DNA from: Acetatifactor muris
Lineage (GTDB): Bacteria > Bacillota > Clostridia > Lachnospirales > Lachnospiraceae
Length of the DNA stretch: 64,000 nucleotides
Assembly (NCBI RefSeq): GCF_024623325.1
Contig: NZ_JANJZD010000018.1
Location: 58,676 to 122,675 of the forward strand
Direction of reading: 5' to 3'
Made by a program: the position numbers and the translations under genes. A model generated the notes under the pieces. The model was not told the origin of the DNA, searched no databases, and worked only from the letters and a program-made list of their open reading frames with translations. Shown here piece by piece: positions 14,383-24,167 of this stretch (its first letter is position 1; each line of letters begins with the position of its first letter).

Positions 14383-15390
14383 CTACCTTCTGCTCCTCTG
14401 CCTCTCCCCGGTTTTCTGTCTGCTTCCGGCGGCTTCCTTTGTCTCGAACTTCTCGTATGCCTGGACAATCTTCTGTACCAGAGGGTGACGTACCACATCC
14501 TTGCTGGTCAATGTGCAGAAAGCAATATCGTCGATTCCCTTCAATACCCTGACTGCAATGTCCAATCCTGATTTCGTGCCGGCAGGCAGATCCTTCTGGG
14601 AATTATCGCCTGTGACCACCACTTTGGATCCAAATCCGATTCTGGTCAGAAACATTTTCATCTGAGCCGGTGTCGTATTCTGTGCCTCATCCAGAATGAT
14701 ATAGGCATTGTCCAATGTCCGCCCGCGCATATAAGCAAGGGGGGCCACCTCAATCAATCCCTTTTCCATATTTTTGGCAAAGCTCTCAGCTCCCATAATC
14801 TGATACAGGGCATCATAGAGCGGCCGCAGATAGGGGTCCACCTTACTCTGCAGGTCTCCCGGCAGAAAGCCCAGCTTTTCACCTGCTTCAATGGCAGGTC
14901 TGGTCAGAATAATCCTTCCCACCTCGTTGTTCTTAAATGCGGTAATCGCCATAGCCATGGCAAGATACGTTTTCCCTGTTCCCGCCGGTCCCAGGCTGAA
15001 TACCAGCATGTTCTTCCGGATGGCATCCACATAGGCCTTCTGTCCCAGTGTCTTCGGCTTCACCGGCTTGCCGTTTACCGTATGACAGATACAGTCGGAG
15101 TCAATCTCTGTCAATGCTTTTTCCTTTTCTTCCATTCCCAATGTAATCGCGTAATCCACACTCTGCTCCTCTATTTCATTTCCTCTCTGGGAGATAATGG
15201 AAAGCTGTCTTAAAACGCCTTCCGCCTTTTTCACCCTATCCTCGTCTCCACTGATTACAATGCCGCCGTTGCGGTCCACAATGGATACGTCAAAATCTCT
15301 CTCCAGCTTTTTCAGATATGCATCCTGCATCCCGAATATTTTCTGCATATGTTCCACAGGCATATGCAGTTTTAATGAAAAATCACTCAT
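14383..15390 (-). CDS. phoH: PhoH-like ATPase
   Basis: 335 residues. An N-terminal KH-like region (VSIVDRNGGIVISGDEDRV) is followed by the PhoH ATPase core with Walker A GPAGTGKTYLAMA (about 135) and Walker B YIILDEAQN, then TGDNSQKDLP. PhoH proteins are linked to RNA metabolism and phosphate stress. The start overlaps the end of yqfD by 8 bp and the gene is followed directly by ybeY, giving a tight yqfC-yqfD-phoH-ybeY operon. Confidence 0.95.
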   Translation of the reverse strand: MSDFSLKLHMPVEHMQKIFGMQDAYLKKLERDFDVSIVDRNGGIVISGDEDRVKKAEGVLRQLSIISQRGNEIEEQSVDYAITLGMEEKEKALTEIDSDCICHTVNGKPVKPKTLGQKAYVDAIRKNMLVFSLGPAGTGKTYLAMAMAITAFKNNEVGRIILTRPAIEAGEKLGFLPGDLQSKVDPYLRPLYDALYQIMGAESFAKNMEKGLIEVAPLAYMRGRTLDNAYIILDEAQNTTPAQMKMFLTRIGFGSKVVVTGDNSQKDLPAGTKSGLDIAVRVLKGIDDIAFCTLTSKDVVRHPLVQKIVQAYEKFETKEAAGSRQKTGERQRSRR

Positions 15391-16600
15391 CTGTTTCCTC
15401 TTGCTCTGCTTTCAGCGTTTCCATACTTTCACTCACAGGTTCCCTCACCAGGAAATTCCCGGTGACCACCCATGCATTGTCACTCTTCTCTATTTTAACA
15501 TCTTTTTCAATAATTTGTACCCCTTTTTCTTCTAAATCTGTAAGAAAATCTATTAATTTTTGATTAAGAAGTATTTTCGCCTCCTCAAGCGAATAATTGT
15601 ATTCCACATTCTGGTATTCTCTGTTGGTTACCTCCCCCCAGAATATGGGGATAGACAGTTTCTCAAGGGCCAGCGGTCTGCTTTCTTTCATCAGGCTGTC
15701 ATATACCAGAAAGGGAGGAGTTTCCGGCAGCTTATATGTCTTCTCCCCTATTTTCAGATAATGACTTTTCTTCTCCCGGCCCGTGTATTCCTTTTTTATA
15801 TACTCCATAGGGAGACTTTCTGTAAAAGTGACCACATGCTCCAGCAAAATATCCGCATCTGCATCCACATAATAATATTCCCGGACTGTCTGGTCTTCAT
15901 TGTAAACCGGTACCTTGCCTTCTACCAGAATCGTCCCCTTTTCCACAGTATCTCCTATGGCCACTTTGGGTACACCGCTTCTGACAATCATTGACGCAAT
16001 TATCCCGTCATACCCGGCGACCAGATCTGTTCCCGATGTGGATTCCGGTCTTTCCACCACAATGGGTGCATCGTTCTCCTTAATCTCTATCAGCAGCTTT
16101 GTACCGCTTAACTTTGCGGAAGCCCAGGTAATCTGCGGAAAGGTTCTGCGGATTTCTTTTTCCAGCTCCTCTATATTCAGGGAGTCCCTGCGCATTCCCA
16201 CAGTCACCGCGTTTGCCTTCAGAAAGCTTTCAAATATGTCCTCCGTTATCTGGTAATTGCCGCTCAGCTCTATGTCCCATATGTAAAGAGAAGAGAGCGT
16301 CCAAAAGGCAATTGCCAGCAGAAATCCAAGTACAAATACTTTTCGTTTCAGCAGCCGGGGCAGAAAAAAAGGCAGTCCATATCTTTCCAATACGGCTACC
16401 CTTGTCCCCGTTTTCCTTAAAACCGGCCGAAGTTCCCAGAATCCTTTCAGGCTGATATTCATATAGTAGACATCGCCTTCCCGGACAATATCCCACAGCA
16501 GAATTCCTTTATTACTGCACAGATTCATAAAACGCTCCGGAGAAAATCCCCATATACGGACACGCAGATATCCCCTGATATATTTCAGAAATTTGATCAT
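15383..16600 (-). CDS. yqfD: Sporulation protein YqfD
   Basis: 405 residues. The N-terminal YIRGYLRVRIWGFSPERFMN segment and the helix VLGFLLAIAFWTLSSLYIWDIEL (about residue 90) match YqfD, a membrane protein of the mother-cell sporulation programme; the rest is predicted to lie outside the membrane with a long beta-rich domain (LVEGKVPVYNEDQTVREYYY). It follows yqfC by 17 bp and overlaps phoH by 8 bp. Confidence 0.92.
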   Translation of the reverse strand: MIKFLKYIRGYLRVRIWGFSPERFMNLCSNKGILLWDIVREGDVYYMNISLKGFWELRPVLRKTGTRVAVLERYGLPFFLPRLLKRKVFVLGFLLAIAFWTLSSLYIWDIELSGNYQITEDIFESFLKANAVTVGMRRDSLNIEELEKEIRRTFPQITWASAKLSGTKLLIEIKENDAPIVVERPESTSGTDLVAGYDGIIASMIVRSGVPKVAIGDTVEKGTILVEGKVPVYNEDQTVREYYYVDADADILLEHVVTFTESLPMEYIKKEYTGREKKSHYLKIGEKTYKLPETPPFLVYDSLMKESRPLALEKLSIPIFWGEVTNREYQNVEYNYSLEEAKILLNQKLIDFLTDLEEKGVQIIEKDVKIEKSDNAWVVTGNFLVREPVSESMETLKAEQEETDE

Positions 16601-16617
16601 GGTCTGATACCCCTAAC

Positions 16618-16926
16618 TCAAATATACTTTATGCAGCTGATACAGCCGCTGATCTTCATGTCCTCATTGGTATAATAGTCAACGGTAAGCCCGGTACCCT
16701 CAAAGCAGACCTGACATGTCTTGCCCTGAAGCAGTATCAGGCATTCCGTATACTCCAGAATCCCCCGGTAATTCTCAATCCATGCTTCCCGATTACCTGT
16801 CATAGTTACCTTTATGGCTCCCATACAGATATCTTTCGGGAATTTGAGAGATTCAATAATTGTCTCTTTCCTTGTCTCACTTTTTCTGGATTCGTTTTTT
16901 TGAATGCGGTTATTGTTTTTCTTCAT
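16618..16926 (-). CDS. yqfC: Sporulation protein YqfC
   Basis: 102 residues of the YabP/YqfC family: after a basic N-terminus come ITGNREAWIENYRGI-type and YTECLILLQGKTC segments, then GTGLTVDYYTNEDMKISG. These small beta-rich proteins are made under the mother-cell sigma factor during spore coat assembly. It is first in the yqfC-yqfD-phoH-ybeY operon. The sequence reads VTMTGNREAWIENYRGILE in the core. Confidence 0.9.
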   Translation of the reverse strand: MKKNNNRIQKNESRKSETRKETIIESLKFPKDICMGAIKVTMTGNREAWIENYRGILEYTECLILLQGKTCQVCFEGTGLTVDYYTNEDMKISGCISCIKYI

Positions 16927-16977
16927 GTTCCCATTATATTATCACAGACGGGAAACTATGCCCCTGCATTCATGCAT

Positions 16978-18282
16978 CTATTCCAAAATTCCCCTGATAA
17001 AATCCGTCCGTTCCCGAGGTGTATCCGCAATAGAACAGGCCTTCAGATAGCGATTTGCAGCCTCCTCCGCTCTGGTTTCATCATTGGCATGGAGCATTGC
17101 CAGAGGCTCGCCGGCCTCCACATAGTCCCCAGACTTTTTACACAGGACCAGCCCGACGGACAGATCAATCGCACTTTCTTTTGTCTCCCGTCCGCCTCCC
17201 AAAATCAGGGAACAAATTCCCACTTCATCACAGGTAATATGATTTATGTAACCACTTACCGGCGCCGGAATAGGGCGGACAATCCTGGCCGCCGGCAACA
17301 GTCCCATATTGTATACGGCGTCCGCATTGCCTCCCTGCGCTTCCACAAATTCCGCCAGCTTCTTCAAAGCACTGCCGTCTGCAATCACCTTCCTGAGACG
17401 CTCTTTCGCCTCCTGTACAGTGTCCGCTTTTCCGCCTGCCATGAGCATCCTGCTGCCCAATGTCAGACACAGTTCCACAAAATCCGCAGGTCCCTTTCCC
17501 TGGAGAGTCTCAATGGCCTCCTTCACCTCCAGCGCATTTCCCACGGCATACCCCAGAGGCTGGTCCATGTCCGAAATCACGGCAATGGTTCTGCGCCTGG
17601 CATTCTTTCCGATTTTCACCATCTCCTGTGCCAGAGCTCTGGCATCCTGCTCCTTCTTCATGAATGCACCGCTTCCGGTCTTCACATCCAGCACAATGGC
17701 ATCCGCCCCGGCTGCCAGCTTTTTGCTCATAATGGAACTGGCAATCAGCGACATATTATCCACTGTGGCCGTCACATCCCGAAGGGCATAAAGCTTTTTA
17801 TCCGCAGGCGCCAGGTCTGCAGTCTGACCCATGATGGCAACGCCAATGCGATTTACATTCTCAACAAACTGCCTTCTGGTAAGTGCGGTGGTAAATCCGG
17901 GAAAGCTTTCCAGTTTGTCAATGGTTCCTCCCGTATGCCCAAGGCCCCGGCCGCTCATCTTCGCCACAGGTATGCCGCAGGCCGCCGCCATAGGCGCCAA
18001 TGCCAGAGAAGTCTTGTCACCCACACCTCCCGTACTGTGCTTATCCACTTTAATCCCCTGAATCTCCGACAAGTCCAGCGTATCTCCGCTGTCGGCCATG
18101 GCCATGGTAAGGGCCAGTGTCTCCTGTTCAGTCATCTTCTGAAAATACACAGCCATCATCAAAGCGGATACCTGATAATCGGGGATCTCCCCTTTCGTAT
18201 ACCCCTCCACAAAGAAATTGATTTCCTCCGTGGAAAGCTCGCCTCCGTTTCGTTTTTTCATGATTATGTCATACATTCTCAT
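16978..18282 (-). CDS. pdp: Pyrimidine-nucleoside phosphorylase
   Basis: 434 residues, the normal family length, from ATG 18282 with GGAGGTG six bases upstream (the frame is open three codons further to a GTG). KHSTGGVGDKTSLALAP is the phosphate-binding loop, and GRGLGHTGGTIDKLES the family signature. It cleaves thymidine, uridine and deoxyuridine to base plus sugar 1-phosphate. The C-terminal domain with LCKKSGDYVEAGEPLAMLHA is the usual alpha/beta cap. No deo regulon partner lies nearby. Confidence 0.95.
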   Translation of the reverse strand: MRMYDIIMKKRNGGELSTEEINFFVEGYTKGEIPDYQVSALMMAVYFQKMTEQETLALTMAMADSGDTLDLSEIQGIKVDKHSTGGVGDKTSLALAPMAAACGIPVAKMSGRGLGHTGGTIDKLESFPGFTTALTRRQFVENVNRIGVAIMGQTADLAPADKKLYALRDVTATVDNMSLIASSIMSKKLAAGADAIVLDVKTGSGAFMKKEQDARALAQEMVKIGKNARRRTIAVISDMDQPLGYAVGNALEVKEAIETLQGKGPADFVELCLTLGSRMLMAGGKADTVQEAKERLRKVIADGSALKKLAEFVEAQGGNADAVYNMGLLPAARIVRPIPAPVSGYINHITCDEVGICSLILGGGRETKESAIDLSVGLVLCKKSGDYVEAGEPLAMLHANDETRAEEAANRYLKACSIADTPRERTDFIRGILE

Positions 18283-18315
18283 ACTGTTCACCTCCGTCTT
18301 AAAACAAATGTTGTA

Positions 18316-19872
18316 TTATTCCTCCCGAAGCTCGTACAGCGCATATGTCCTTATATCCGCTTCCAGATAAAAATAAACATAATCCACCAGCTCGTAAAAC
18401 TCCGTTACAATCGGCAGATTTTTCAGCTCCTCTTCCTCCGCCGGATATGCTTTCCAGCATACGACAAAATGTGTTTTCCGATCCGCCACATAGTTATTCT
18501 GTTCCAAAAGCATTCTGTCCGGATTCAGATTTGTGACGCAAAAATATCTTACCTTCGGTGTTTCATCCAGAACCGTATAAAAACCGCCGTCCAGAAATCC
18601 GTAATTCAGCACGGATTTGTCCCCGGCCCGCTGTATCCTTTCCGCAAAACGAAACTGTGGCATCGCTGACTTGTCCACTGAGAGGAGATACGCATTGGAA
18701 CTTAATCGACAGCCTGTCCACGCGGCCAGAATTAACATCCCCGGAAAAATCAGCACATATAAATACTGAGCTCCCTTTTTCAAATGTTCCTGCAGCCATT
18801 TGGCAGGTCTGTCCAGGACAACTGCAGGTCCCAGAATCCCAAACGCACAGAATACAGCCAGAGGAAGTCCATAATAGTCCTGCAGATTTCCGCCGATAAA
18901 AAGCCCCAGCCCCATTGCCATTCCCAGCAACAATAGGGAGAACTTTTCCTTCCAGGAAATGATTCTGACAGGAAATACAGCATAAAACAAAGCTCCTGTT
19001 ATAATCCAGACAGAATAATAACGATTTTCTCTGTCCTTGAGAAAACGCAATATACTGAGGCCTGCCTCCTGAATTTTCCTGATCAGAGAAATTTCTCCCC
19101 ACGACGTATATCCGAAAATATTATCCCACAGATATATCTCAAACCATTCTTTTAATGCACCGTTTATACTGAAATAAATCAGCCAGGGAATTGTCGCCGC
19201 AAGCATCCCGGCCAGAAACAATCCCACACTTCGAAACAATTCCCGCAGCTGTTTCTTCCCCAGCTCTCTCAATGCCGCCACAGCAATCCACGCCATATAA
19301 AATCCCAGAAGCGTGAATTTGGACCAGAGAAAAACACCGGCCCAAAAACCATTCATCACCAGTGTCACCCGGGACATGGGCCTTTTTTCATCGCTTCTGA
19401 GCCAGGAGAGCAGCGAATACACTGCATAAGCGAAAATTCCCAGGCAGAGTTCTTCCAGACTTCCTCCATGTACAAAGCTTTTGGAAGCTGTAATCCCTGT
19501 ACACAGAATCGGCAACAGCCACAAGACCGGCCCCTTTGTATATAGGCGGACAATCTTGCGAGTATAGAGCAGAAAGAAAAACATGCTGAGCAGTTCAAGC
19601 AGAAAATATCCTCCAAATCCAGTGTGAGAAAATAAATACCCTATTCCGGCTGCCAGATACAGATACGGCCCCTTATGATCTACCAAATCCAAATAGGGTA
19701 CATACCCGTTCATCAATCCTTTTCCCATTGTAAAAAAAATATTGATATCCGGCCAGTCGTTAAACGGATACAAGGGAGAACATTTACTGCAGACCATAAG
19801 CGGAATTACTGCCGCTATTAAAATAAACAGATACAGCATCCATCTTTTATAGTCAATTTTAACATTTTTCAT
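18316..19872 (-). CDS. Multi-pass membrane protein, GT-C glycosyltransferase-like
   Basis: 518 residues with about 10-11 hydrophobic helices. The first large outside loop holds NDWPDINIFFTMGKGL and PYLDLVDHKGPYLYL; acidic residues in this loop and the overall plan match the GT-C/ArnT-like (GT39/PMT_2) glycosyltransferases that use lipid-linked sugars. The C-terminal 120 residues look like a folded domain outside the membrane. Role in wall or surface glycan modification is likely but the substrate is unknown. The stop is 34 bp before the pyrimidine phosphorylase start. Confidence 0.65.
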   Translation of the reverse strand: MKNVKIDYKRWMLYLFILIAAVIPLMVCSKCSPLYPFNDWPDINIFFTMGKGLMNGYVPYLDLVDHKGPYLYLAAGIGYLFSHTGFGGYFLLELLSMFFFLLYTRKIVRLYTKGPVLWLLPILCTGITASKSFVHGGSLEELCLGIFAYAVYSLLSWLRSDEKRPMSRVTLVMNGFWAGVFLWSKFTLLGFYMAWIAVAALRELGKKQLRELFRSVGLFLAGMLAATIPWLIYFSINGALKEWFEIYLWDNIFGYTSWGEISLIRKIQEAGLSILRFLKDRENRYYSVWIITGALFYAVFPVRIISWKEKFSLLLLGMAMGLGLFIGGNLQDYYGLPLAVFCAFGILGPAVVLDRPAKWLQEHLKKGAQYLYVLIFPGMLILAAWTGCRLSSNAYLLSVDKSAMPQFRFAERIQRAGDKSVLNYGFLDGGFYTVLDETPKVRYFCVTNLNPDRMLLEQNNYVADRKTHFVVCWKAYPAEEEELKNLPIVTEFYELVDYVYFYLEADIRTYALYELREE

Positions 19873-19958
19873 AACACTCTCCGGAATTCTTAATGTTATT
19901 TACAGATATTGTAATACAAAAAACTGCCCGCGTCAACGAATCCCCTGTGCATATTCAC

Positions 19959-21095
19959 TTATTTGGAAATGTAGAACTGATTCTGCAGGAGCAGCCAGTT
20001 GGCTCGAAACCATTTCATAATCTGCCAGTACCCGCAGCCGCGCAGCTGATACTCCTGAATCAGCCGGAACTTTGCCTGGAGGCTCCGTACATCCTCAAAC
20101 CATACCTCATGAGAAACACCTTCACTGACATAAGTAAAATACGGGCTTTCAGCCACACTGTCAAATCGGATTTCCGCGCCCTGTTTCACCGCAAGGCGCA
20201 CAGCCTCCACATTGCCCAGAGTGACTGCTTTGGTCAATCCTCTTACATAGGGGAGAGGCCAGTCGTATCCGTAATTGGGAATTCCCAGATCAATTTTGGC
20301 CGCCGGTATTTCTGTCAGCGCATATTCCACCACTCTCCGCACCTGATTGACAGGCGCCACCGCCATGGGCGGTCCATAGGTATAGCCCCATTCATAAGTC
20401 ATCAGCAGCACATGATCTGCGGCCTCTCCCAATGCCCTGTAATCCTTTCCTTCATACAGAAGACCCGGCTGACTGGCACTTGTTTTGGGAGCCAGCGCCA
20501 CGGAAGTGTGATACCCCGCATCACGCATGGTATCCGCCACCTTCCACACAAAGGCTGTAAAAGCATCCCTGTCCTCAGCCAGAATGTATTCAAAATCAAT
20601 GTCAACCCCCTGATAACCTTTCTCATCCATGGTTTCCAACAGGTTTTCAAGGAGCCTGTCTGTATATTCTGGACTGTTTACAACAGAATGAATCAGCTGA
20701 TTGTTAAAATTTCCGTCCGGTCCGAAAGGAGTCAGTGTCAATATGGGCTTTGTACCAAATCTGTAGGCGGAGGCAATCATCCATTCCACATCTCCGTAAG
20801 TCGGAGGCAGCAATTCTCCTTCCTTTGTAAATCCATAGGAGAAAACCGGCAGCTCGGACAAAAAAGGCAATGTCTGTTCCAACACCTGCCCGTCAATAAA
20901 AGGATACGCATAACCGCTCACCGAAATCGCTCTCACCGCATTTCTGGTACCTCTGTCAATATAAAGAGCCTGCCCAACGGCAAGCTCGTACGGATACACC
21001 AGCTGATTATCGTATATGATCTGCTCCACATTTTCTCCCAGTTCCTGTGCAATACCGTCCACACTGTCTCCCGGCCTCACTATATAGATTTCCAT
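19959..21095 (-). CDS. LysM-GH18 spore peptidoglycan hydrolase (YaaH/SleL-like)
   Basis: 378 residues. An N-terminal LysM domain (residues 2-46, IYIVRPGDSVDGIAQELGEN) binds peptidoglycan, and a GH18 barrel follows with the catalytic motif GVDIDFEY (DxDxE complete). SYGFTKEGELLPPTYGD, MTYEWGYTYGPPMAVAP and GIPNYGYDWPLPY are typical of the YaaH/SleL group, N-acetylglucosaminidases acting on spore cortex during germination. There is no signal peptide, as usual for spore proteins deposited from the mother cell. The ATG has GGGAGAGG upstream. Confidence 0.88.
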   Translation of the reverse strand: MEIYIVRPGDSVDGIAQELGENVEQIIYDNQLVYPYELAVGQALYIDRGTRNAVRAISVSGYAYPFIDGQVLEQTLPFLSELPVFSYGFTKEGELLPPTYGDVEWMIASAYRFGTKPILTLTPFGPDGNFNNQLIHSVVNSPEYTDRLLENLLETMDEKGYQGVDIDFEYILAEDRDAFTAFVWKVADTMRDAGYHTSVALAPKTSASQPGLLYEGKDYRALGEAADHVLLMTYEWGYTYGPPMAVAPVNQVRRVVEYALTEIPAAKIDLGIPNYGYDWPLPYVRGLTKAVTLGNVEAVRLAVKQGAEIRFDSVAESPYFTYVSEGVSHEVWFEDVRSLQAKFRLIQEYQLRGCGYWQIMKWFRANWLLLQNQFYISK

Positions 21096-21170
21096 AAATC
21101 CTCTCCCAAAGCAAAGAGTTTATAATAATCTATATTCCCACAGTAATGCAGATAGAATTCGCAACTTGTG

Positions 21171-21809
21171 TTATTCCACACCTGCCTTTTTACAGATATC
21201 CAGCAGACAGCATTTGTCACAATATGGCTTTGTCCGCGCCGTGCAGACCGCTCTGCCGTGATGTACCAGACGATGACAGAAATCATTTCCCTCCTGTGGC
21301 GGAATGATTTTCCAGAGTGCCTTTTCCACCTTTGCCGGTTCCTTTATTCCATCTACCAGACCCATTCTGTTCACCAGCCGAATACAGTGTGTGTCCGTGA
21401 CAATGGCCGGCTTTCCGAAGACATCTCCCATAATGAGATTGGCGCTTTTTCGTCCCACTCCCGGCAGAGCCAGCAGTTTATCAAAATCTTCCGGCACTTT
21501 CCCGTCATATACATCCCGGAGCATTTTCATACAGGCGCTGATGTCTCTGGCCTTACTGTTGCCCAGACCGCAGGGATGAACAATACTTTCAATTTCTTCC
21601 ACAGGTGCCTGTGCCAGGGCATTTACATCAGGAAATTTATCATATAATTTCTCTACCACCACATTTACCCTTGCATCCGTACATTGCGCTGCCAGACGCA
21701 CGCTCACAAGCAGCTTCCAGGCCTGATCATAATCCAGGCTGCATCCGGCCTCAGGATATTCTTTCTTCAGCCTGTCAATGATTTCCAGCGCACGTTGTTT
21801 CTTCGTCAT
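21171..21809 (-). CDS. nth: Endonuclease III
   Basis: 212 residues from ATG 21809 with GAGAGGAG upstream; an in-frame ORF begins earlier at 21845. The helix-hairpin-helix LPGVGRKSANLI with the catalytic Lys (GVGRK), the catalytic Asp in VTDTHCIRL, and the four-Cys iron-sulfur loop at the C-terminus identify Nth. The cluster spacing here is C-x7-C-x2-C-x5-C, one residue longer in the first gap than in E. coli. It removes oxidised pyrimidines in base excision repair. RecD2 lies just upstream on the same strand. Confidence 0.93.
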   Translation of the reverse strand: MTKKQRALEIIDRLKKEYPEAGCSLDYDQAWKLLVSVRLAAQCTDARVNVVVEKLYDKFPDVNALAQAPVEEIESIVHPCGLGNSKARDISACMKMLRDVYDGKVPEDFDKLLALPGVGRKSANLIMGDVFGKPAIVTDTHCIRLVNRMGLVDGIKEPAKVEKALWKIIPPQEGNDFCHRLVHHGRAVCTARTKPYCDKCCLLDICKKAGVE

Positions 21810-21869
21810 TTGTATTACTCCTCTCATCCCCTCTGCCCGGCACATCTGAAATATATCATATGACAGAGA

Positions 21870-24071
21870 TTATCTTATATCTGCTCCATTCGTACTCTTT
21901 TTGTCCTGGTCAGTCAGTCGATCTCTGAGCATTGTATTCCGCTTCGTCACTGTCACATTTCTTACGGCGTAAGCAAGTGCTTTTTTCGTCCCCACCATAA
22001 CCAGAATTTTCTTCGCTCTGGTAATTCCGGTGTAAATCAGATTCCTCTGCAGCATCACAAAGTGATTCATCAGCACCGGCATAACCACAATCGGATACTC
22101 CGAACCCTGGGCCTTGTGTATGGTAGTGGCATAGGCATGAACCAGCTCGTCCAGCTCTGCAGCCTCATAGCAGATCTTCCGGCCGTCAAAGTCCACAGTC
22201 AGGATGCGGTCTGTCATATCCACACGCTCTATGATTCCGATATCTCCGTTAAATATTTCCCTGTCATAATTATTTTTAATCTGCATGACCTTATCTCCGG
22301 GCCGAAAGACAAAACCACTCCTTCTGAGTCCTTCTCCTCCGGGATTTACGGCTTCCTGCAGCGCCAGATTTAAGTTGGTTGCCCCCACTGTTCCTTTCTG
22401 CATGGGTGTCAGCACCTGTATCACAGAAGAAGGCATATTATAATATCGCGGAAGCTTATTTTTTACCAGTTCCACAATCTCATGCACAGCCTCCTCCGGT
22501 TCTTCCTTTTCCAGAAAGAAAAAATCCGTATTCCTGCCGTTGGAAATATCGGGCATACAGCCGGCATTGATTCTGTGTGCATTCATAATGATTCTGCTCT
22601 CCTGTGCCTGCCGGAAAATTCTGGTCAGACGAATCACAGGAAATCGTTTTGAGTCAATCACATCCCTCAGTACATTTCCGGCTCCCACAGAAGGCAGCTG
22701 GTCGATATCTCCCACCAAAATCAGACGCATATTCCCGGGGATTGCTTTCATCAGAGAATTCATGAGAATAATGTCGATCATGGAACATTCGTCGACAATC
22801 AGCACATCCCCTTCCAGCGGCTTTTCTTCATTTCTTGCGTATCCTTCCGGGGGCTTACATTCCAAAAGCCTGTGAAGTGTCTTCGCTTCCAGACCTGTGG
22901 CTTCCGTCATCCGCTTTGCCGCTCTGCCTGTCGGTGCCGCAAGTAAAATCTTCAGTCCATAGGCCCGATAAGCTGCAATGATTCCCTGGGTGGTGGTGGT
23001 TTTTCCTGTACCCGGACCTCCTGTCAGAACCATCACCTTTGCCATGGCCGCCTTCCGGATGGCATCTGCCTGAATGTCATCATACTTCATGCCAACTGCT
23101 TCCTCAATTCTGCCCACGTCCACGGAAAGTTCCATGTTCCCCGTCTCTCTGCGGGCTCTGGCAAGCAGTGTCCACAATCTGTCTTCCGCAGGTTCTGCAG
23201 CCAGCTTTTTCAGCTTACCTGCCACACCGATTTCCGCATAGTAAAAAGGTGGGAGGTATATGGCATCTTCTTCCTGGATCAGGTCCCTTTCCTTCAGCAT
23301 CTGATCCATGGTCATGATGACACAGCAGTCCTCTGCCTCCAAAAGCCCGGATGCCTTCCGGGTCAGCTGCTCCTTTTCCGCATAGACATGTCCGTCGTCC
23401 GCCAGTTCACTCAGCGCATACATAATTCCGCTTCGAAGTCTGACATAGGATTCCTTTCCGAATCCCAGCTTCTTCCCGATACTGTCAGCTGTTTTAAAGC
23501 CGATTCCCCAGATATCGTCTGCCAGCCGAAAGGGATTTTCCTTCATTTTTGCTATGCTTTCATTTCCGTACTGTCTGTATATTTTAGCGGCAAAAGCAGT
23601 AGTGACACCATGCTCCTGTAAAAAAAGCATGATGTTTTTTACCTCCTTCTGCCTCTCCCAGCTTTCCGCAATCATCCGGATACGCTTGTTCCCAATTCCA
23701 GGCACTTCAATAAGAATCTGAATATTTTCCTCAATAACGTTAAAAGTATCGATGCCGAATTTCTGCACAATTCGTTTCGCATATTGCGGCCCCACACCTT
23801 TGATCAGTCCGCTGCCCAAATATTTCTCCATACCGTAAACAGTTGCCGGAAGAGTTTCCTCCCACTTTTCCGCTATAAACTGCCGTCCGTATCGGGAATC
23901 TACCTTCCAGTCGCCGTCTATCAGCAGAACAGCTCCCACATTGGCATCCAGAAGGTTTCCCACCACTGTCACCAAATCATCATATCCCTTTACATGGACT
24001 TTCAGAACGGAATATCCGTTTTCCGGATTCTGATATGTAATCCTCTCCACAACACAGCGGATTTTCATCAT
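21870..24071 (-). CDS. recD2: RecD2-type ATP-dependent helicase
   Basis: 733 residues from ATG 24071 (GGATGGAGAAC upstream); the open frame extends to 24149. An N-terminal OB-like domain (MKIRCVVERITYQNPENGYSV) and helix-hairpin-helix region (VPGIGNKRIRMIAES) precede the SF1B helicase core with Walker A LTGGPGTGKTTTT, DECSMID, GDIDQLPSVG and the C-terminal YTGITRAKKILV motif VI. RecD2 acts without RecBC, in mismatch and recombination repair. Confidence 0.94.
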   Translation of the reverse strand: MMKIRCVVERITYQNPENGYSVLKVHVKGYDDLVTVVGNLLDANVGAVLLIDGDWKVDSRYGRQFIAEKWEETLPATVYGMEKYLGSGLIKGVGPQYAKRIVQKFGIDTFNVIEENIQILIEVPGIGNKRIRMIAESWERQKEVKNIMLFLQEHGVTTAFAAKIYRQYGNESIAKMKENPFRLADDIWGIGFKTADSIGKKLGFGKESYVRLRSGIMYALSELADDGHVYAEKEQLTRKASGLLEAEDCCVIMTMDQMLKERDLIQEEDAIYLPPFYYAEIGVAGKLKKLAAEPAEDRLWTLLARARRETGNMELSVDVGRIEEAVGMKYDDIQADAIRKAAMAKVMVLTGGPGTGKTTTTQGIIAAYRAYGLKILLAAPTGRAAKRMTEATGLEAKTLHRLLECKPPEGYARNEEKPLEGDVLIVDECSMIDIILMNSLMKAIPGNMRLILVGDIDQLPSVGAGNVLRDVIDSKRFPVIRLTRIFRQAQESRIIMNAHRINAGCMPDISNGRNTDFFFLEKEEPEEAVHEIVELVKNKLPRYYNMPSSVIQVLTPMQKGTVGATNLNLALQEAVNPGGEGLRRSGFVFRPGDKVMQIKNNYDREIFNGDIGIIERVDMTDRILTVDFDGRKICYEAAELDELVHAYATTIHKAQGSEYPIVVMPVLMNHFVMLQRNLIYTGITRAKKILVMVGTKKALAYAVRNVTVTKRNTMLRDRLTDQDKKSTNGADIR

Positions 24072-24167
24072 TCGTTCTGTTCTCCATCCTCTTTTATCCT
24101 GAAACGTTGACTTCCTGTCTATTGTACTCCGAATTTGATGGTATGGCAATAGGGGCTTCTCTCCTTT

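Noticed and set aside
16900..18669. 589-residue plus-strand open frame
   Set aside because: It lies opposite the pyrimidine-nucleoside phosphorylase and neighbouring genes and is a shadow of their codon bias.
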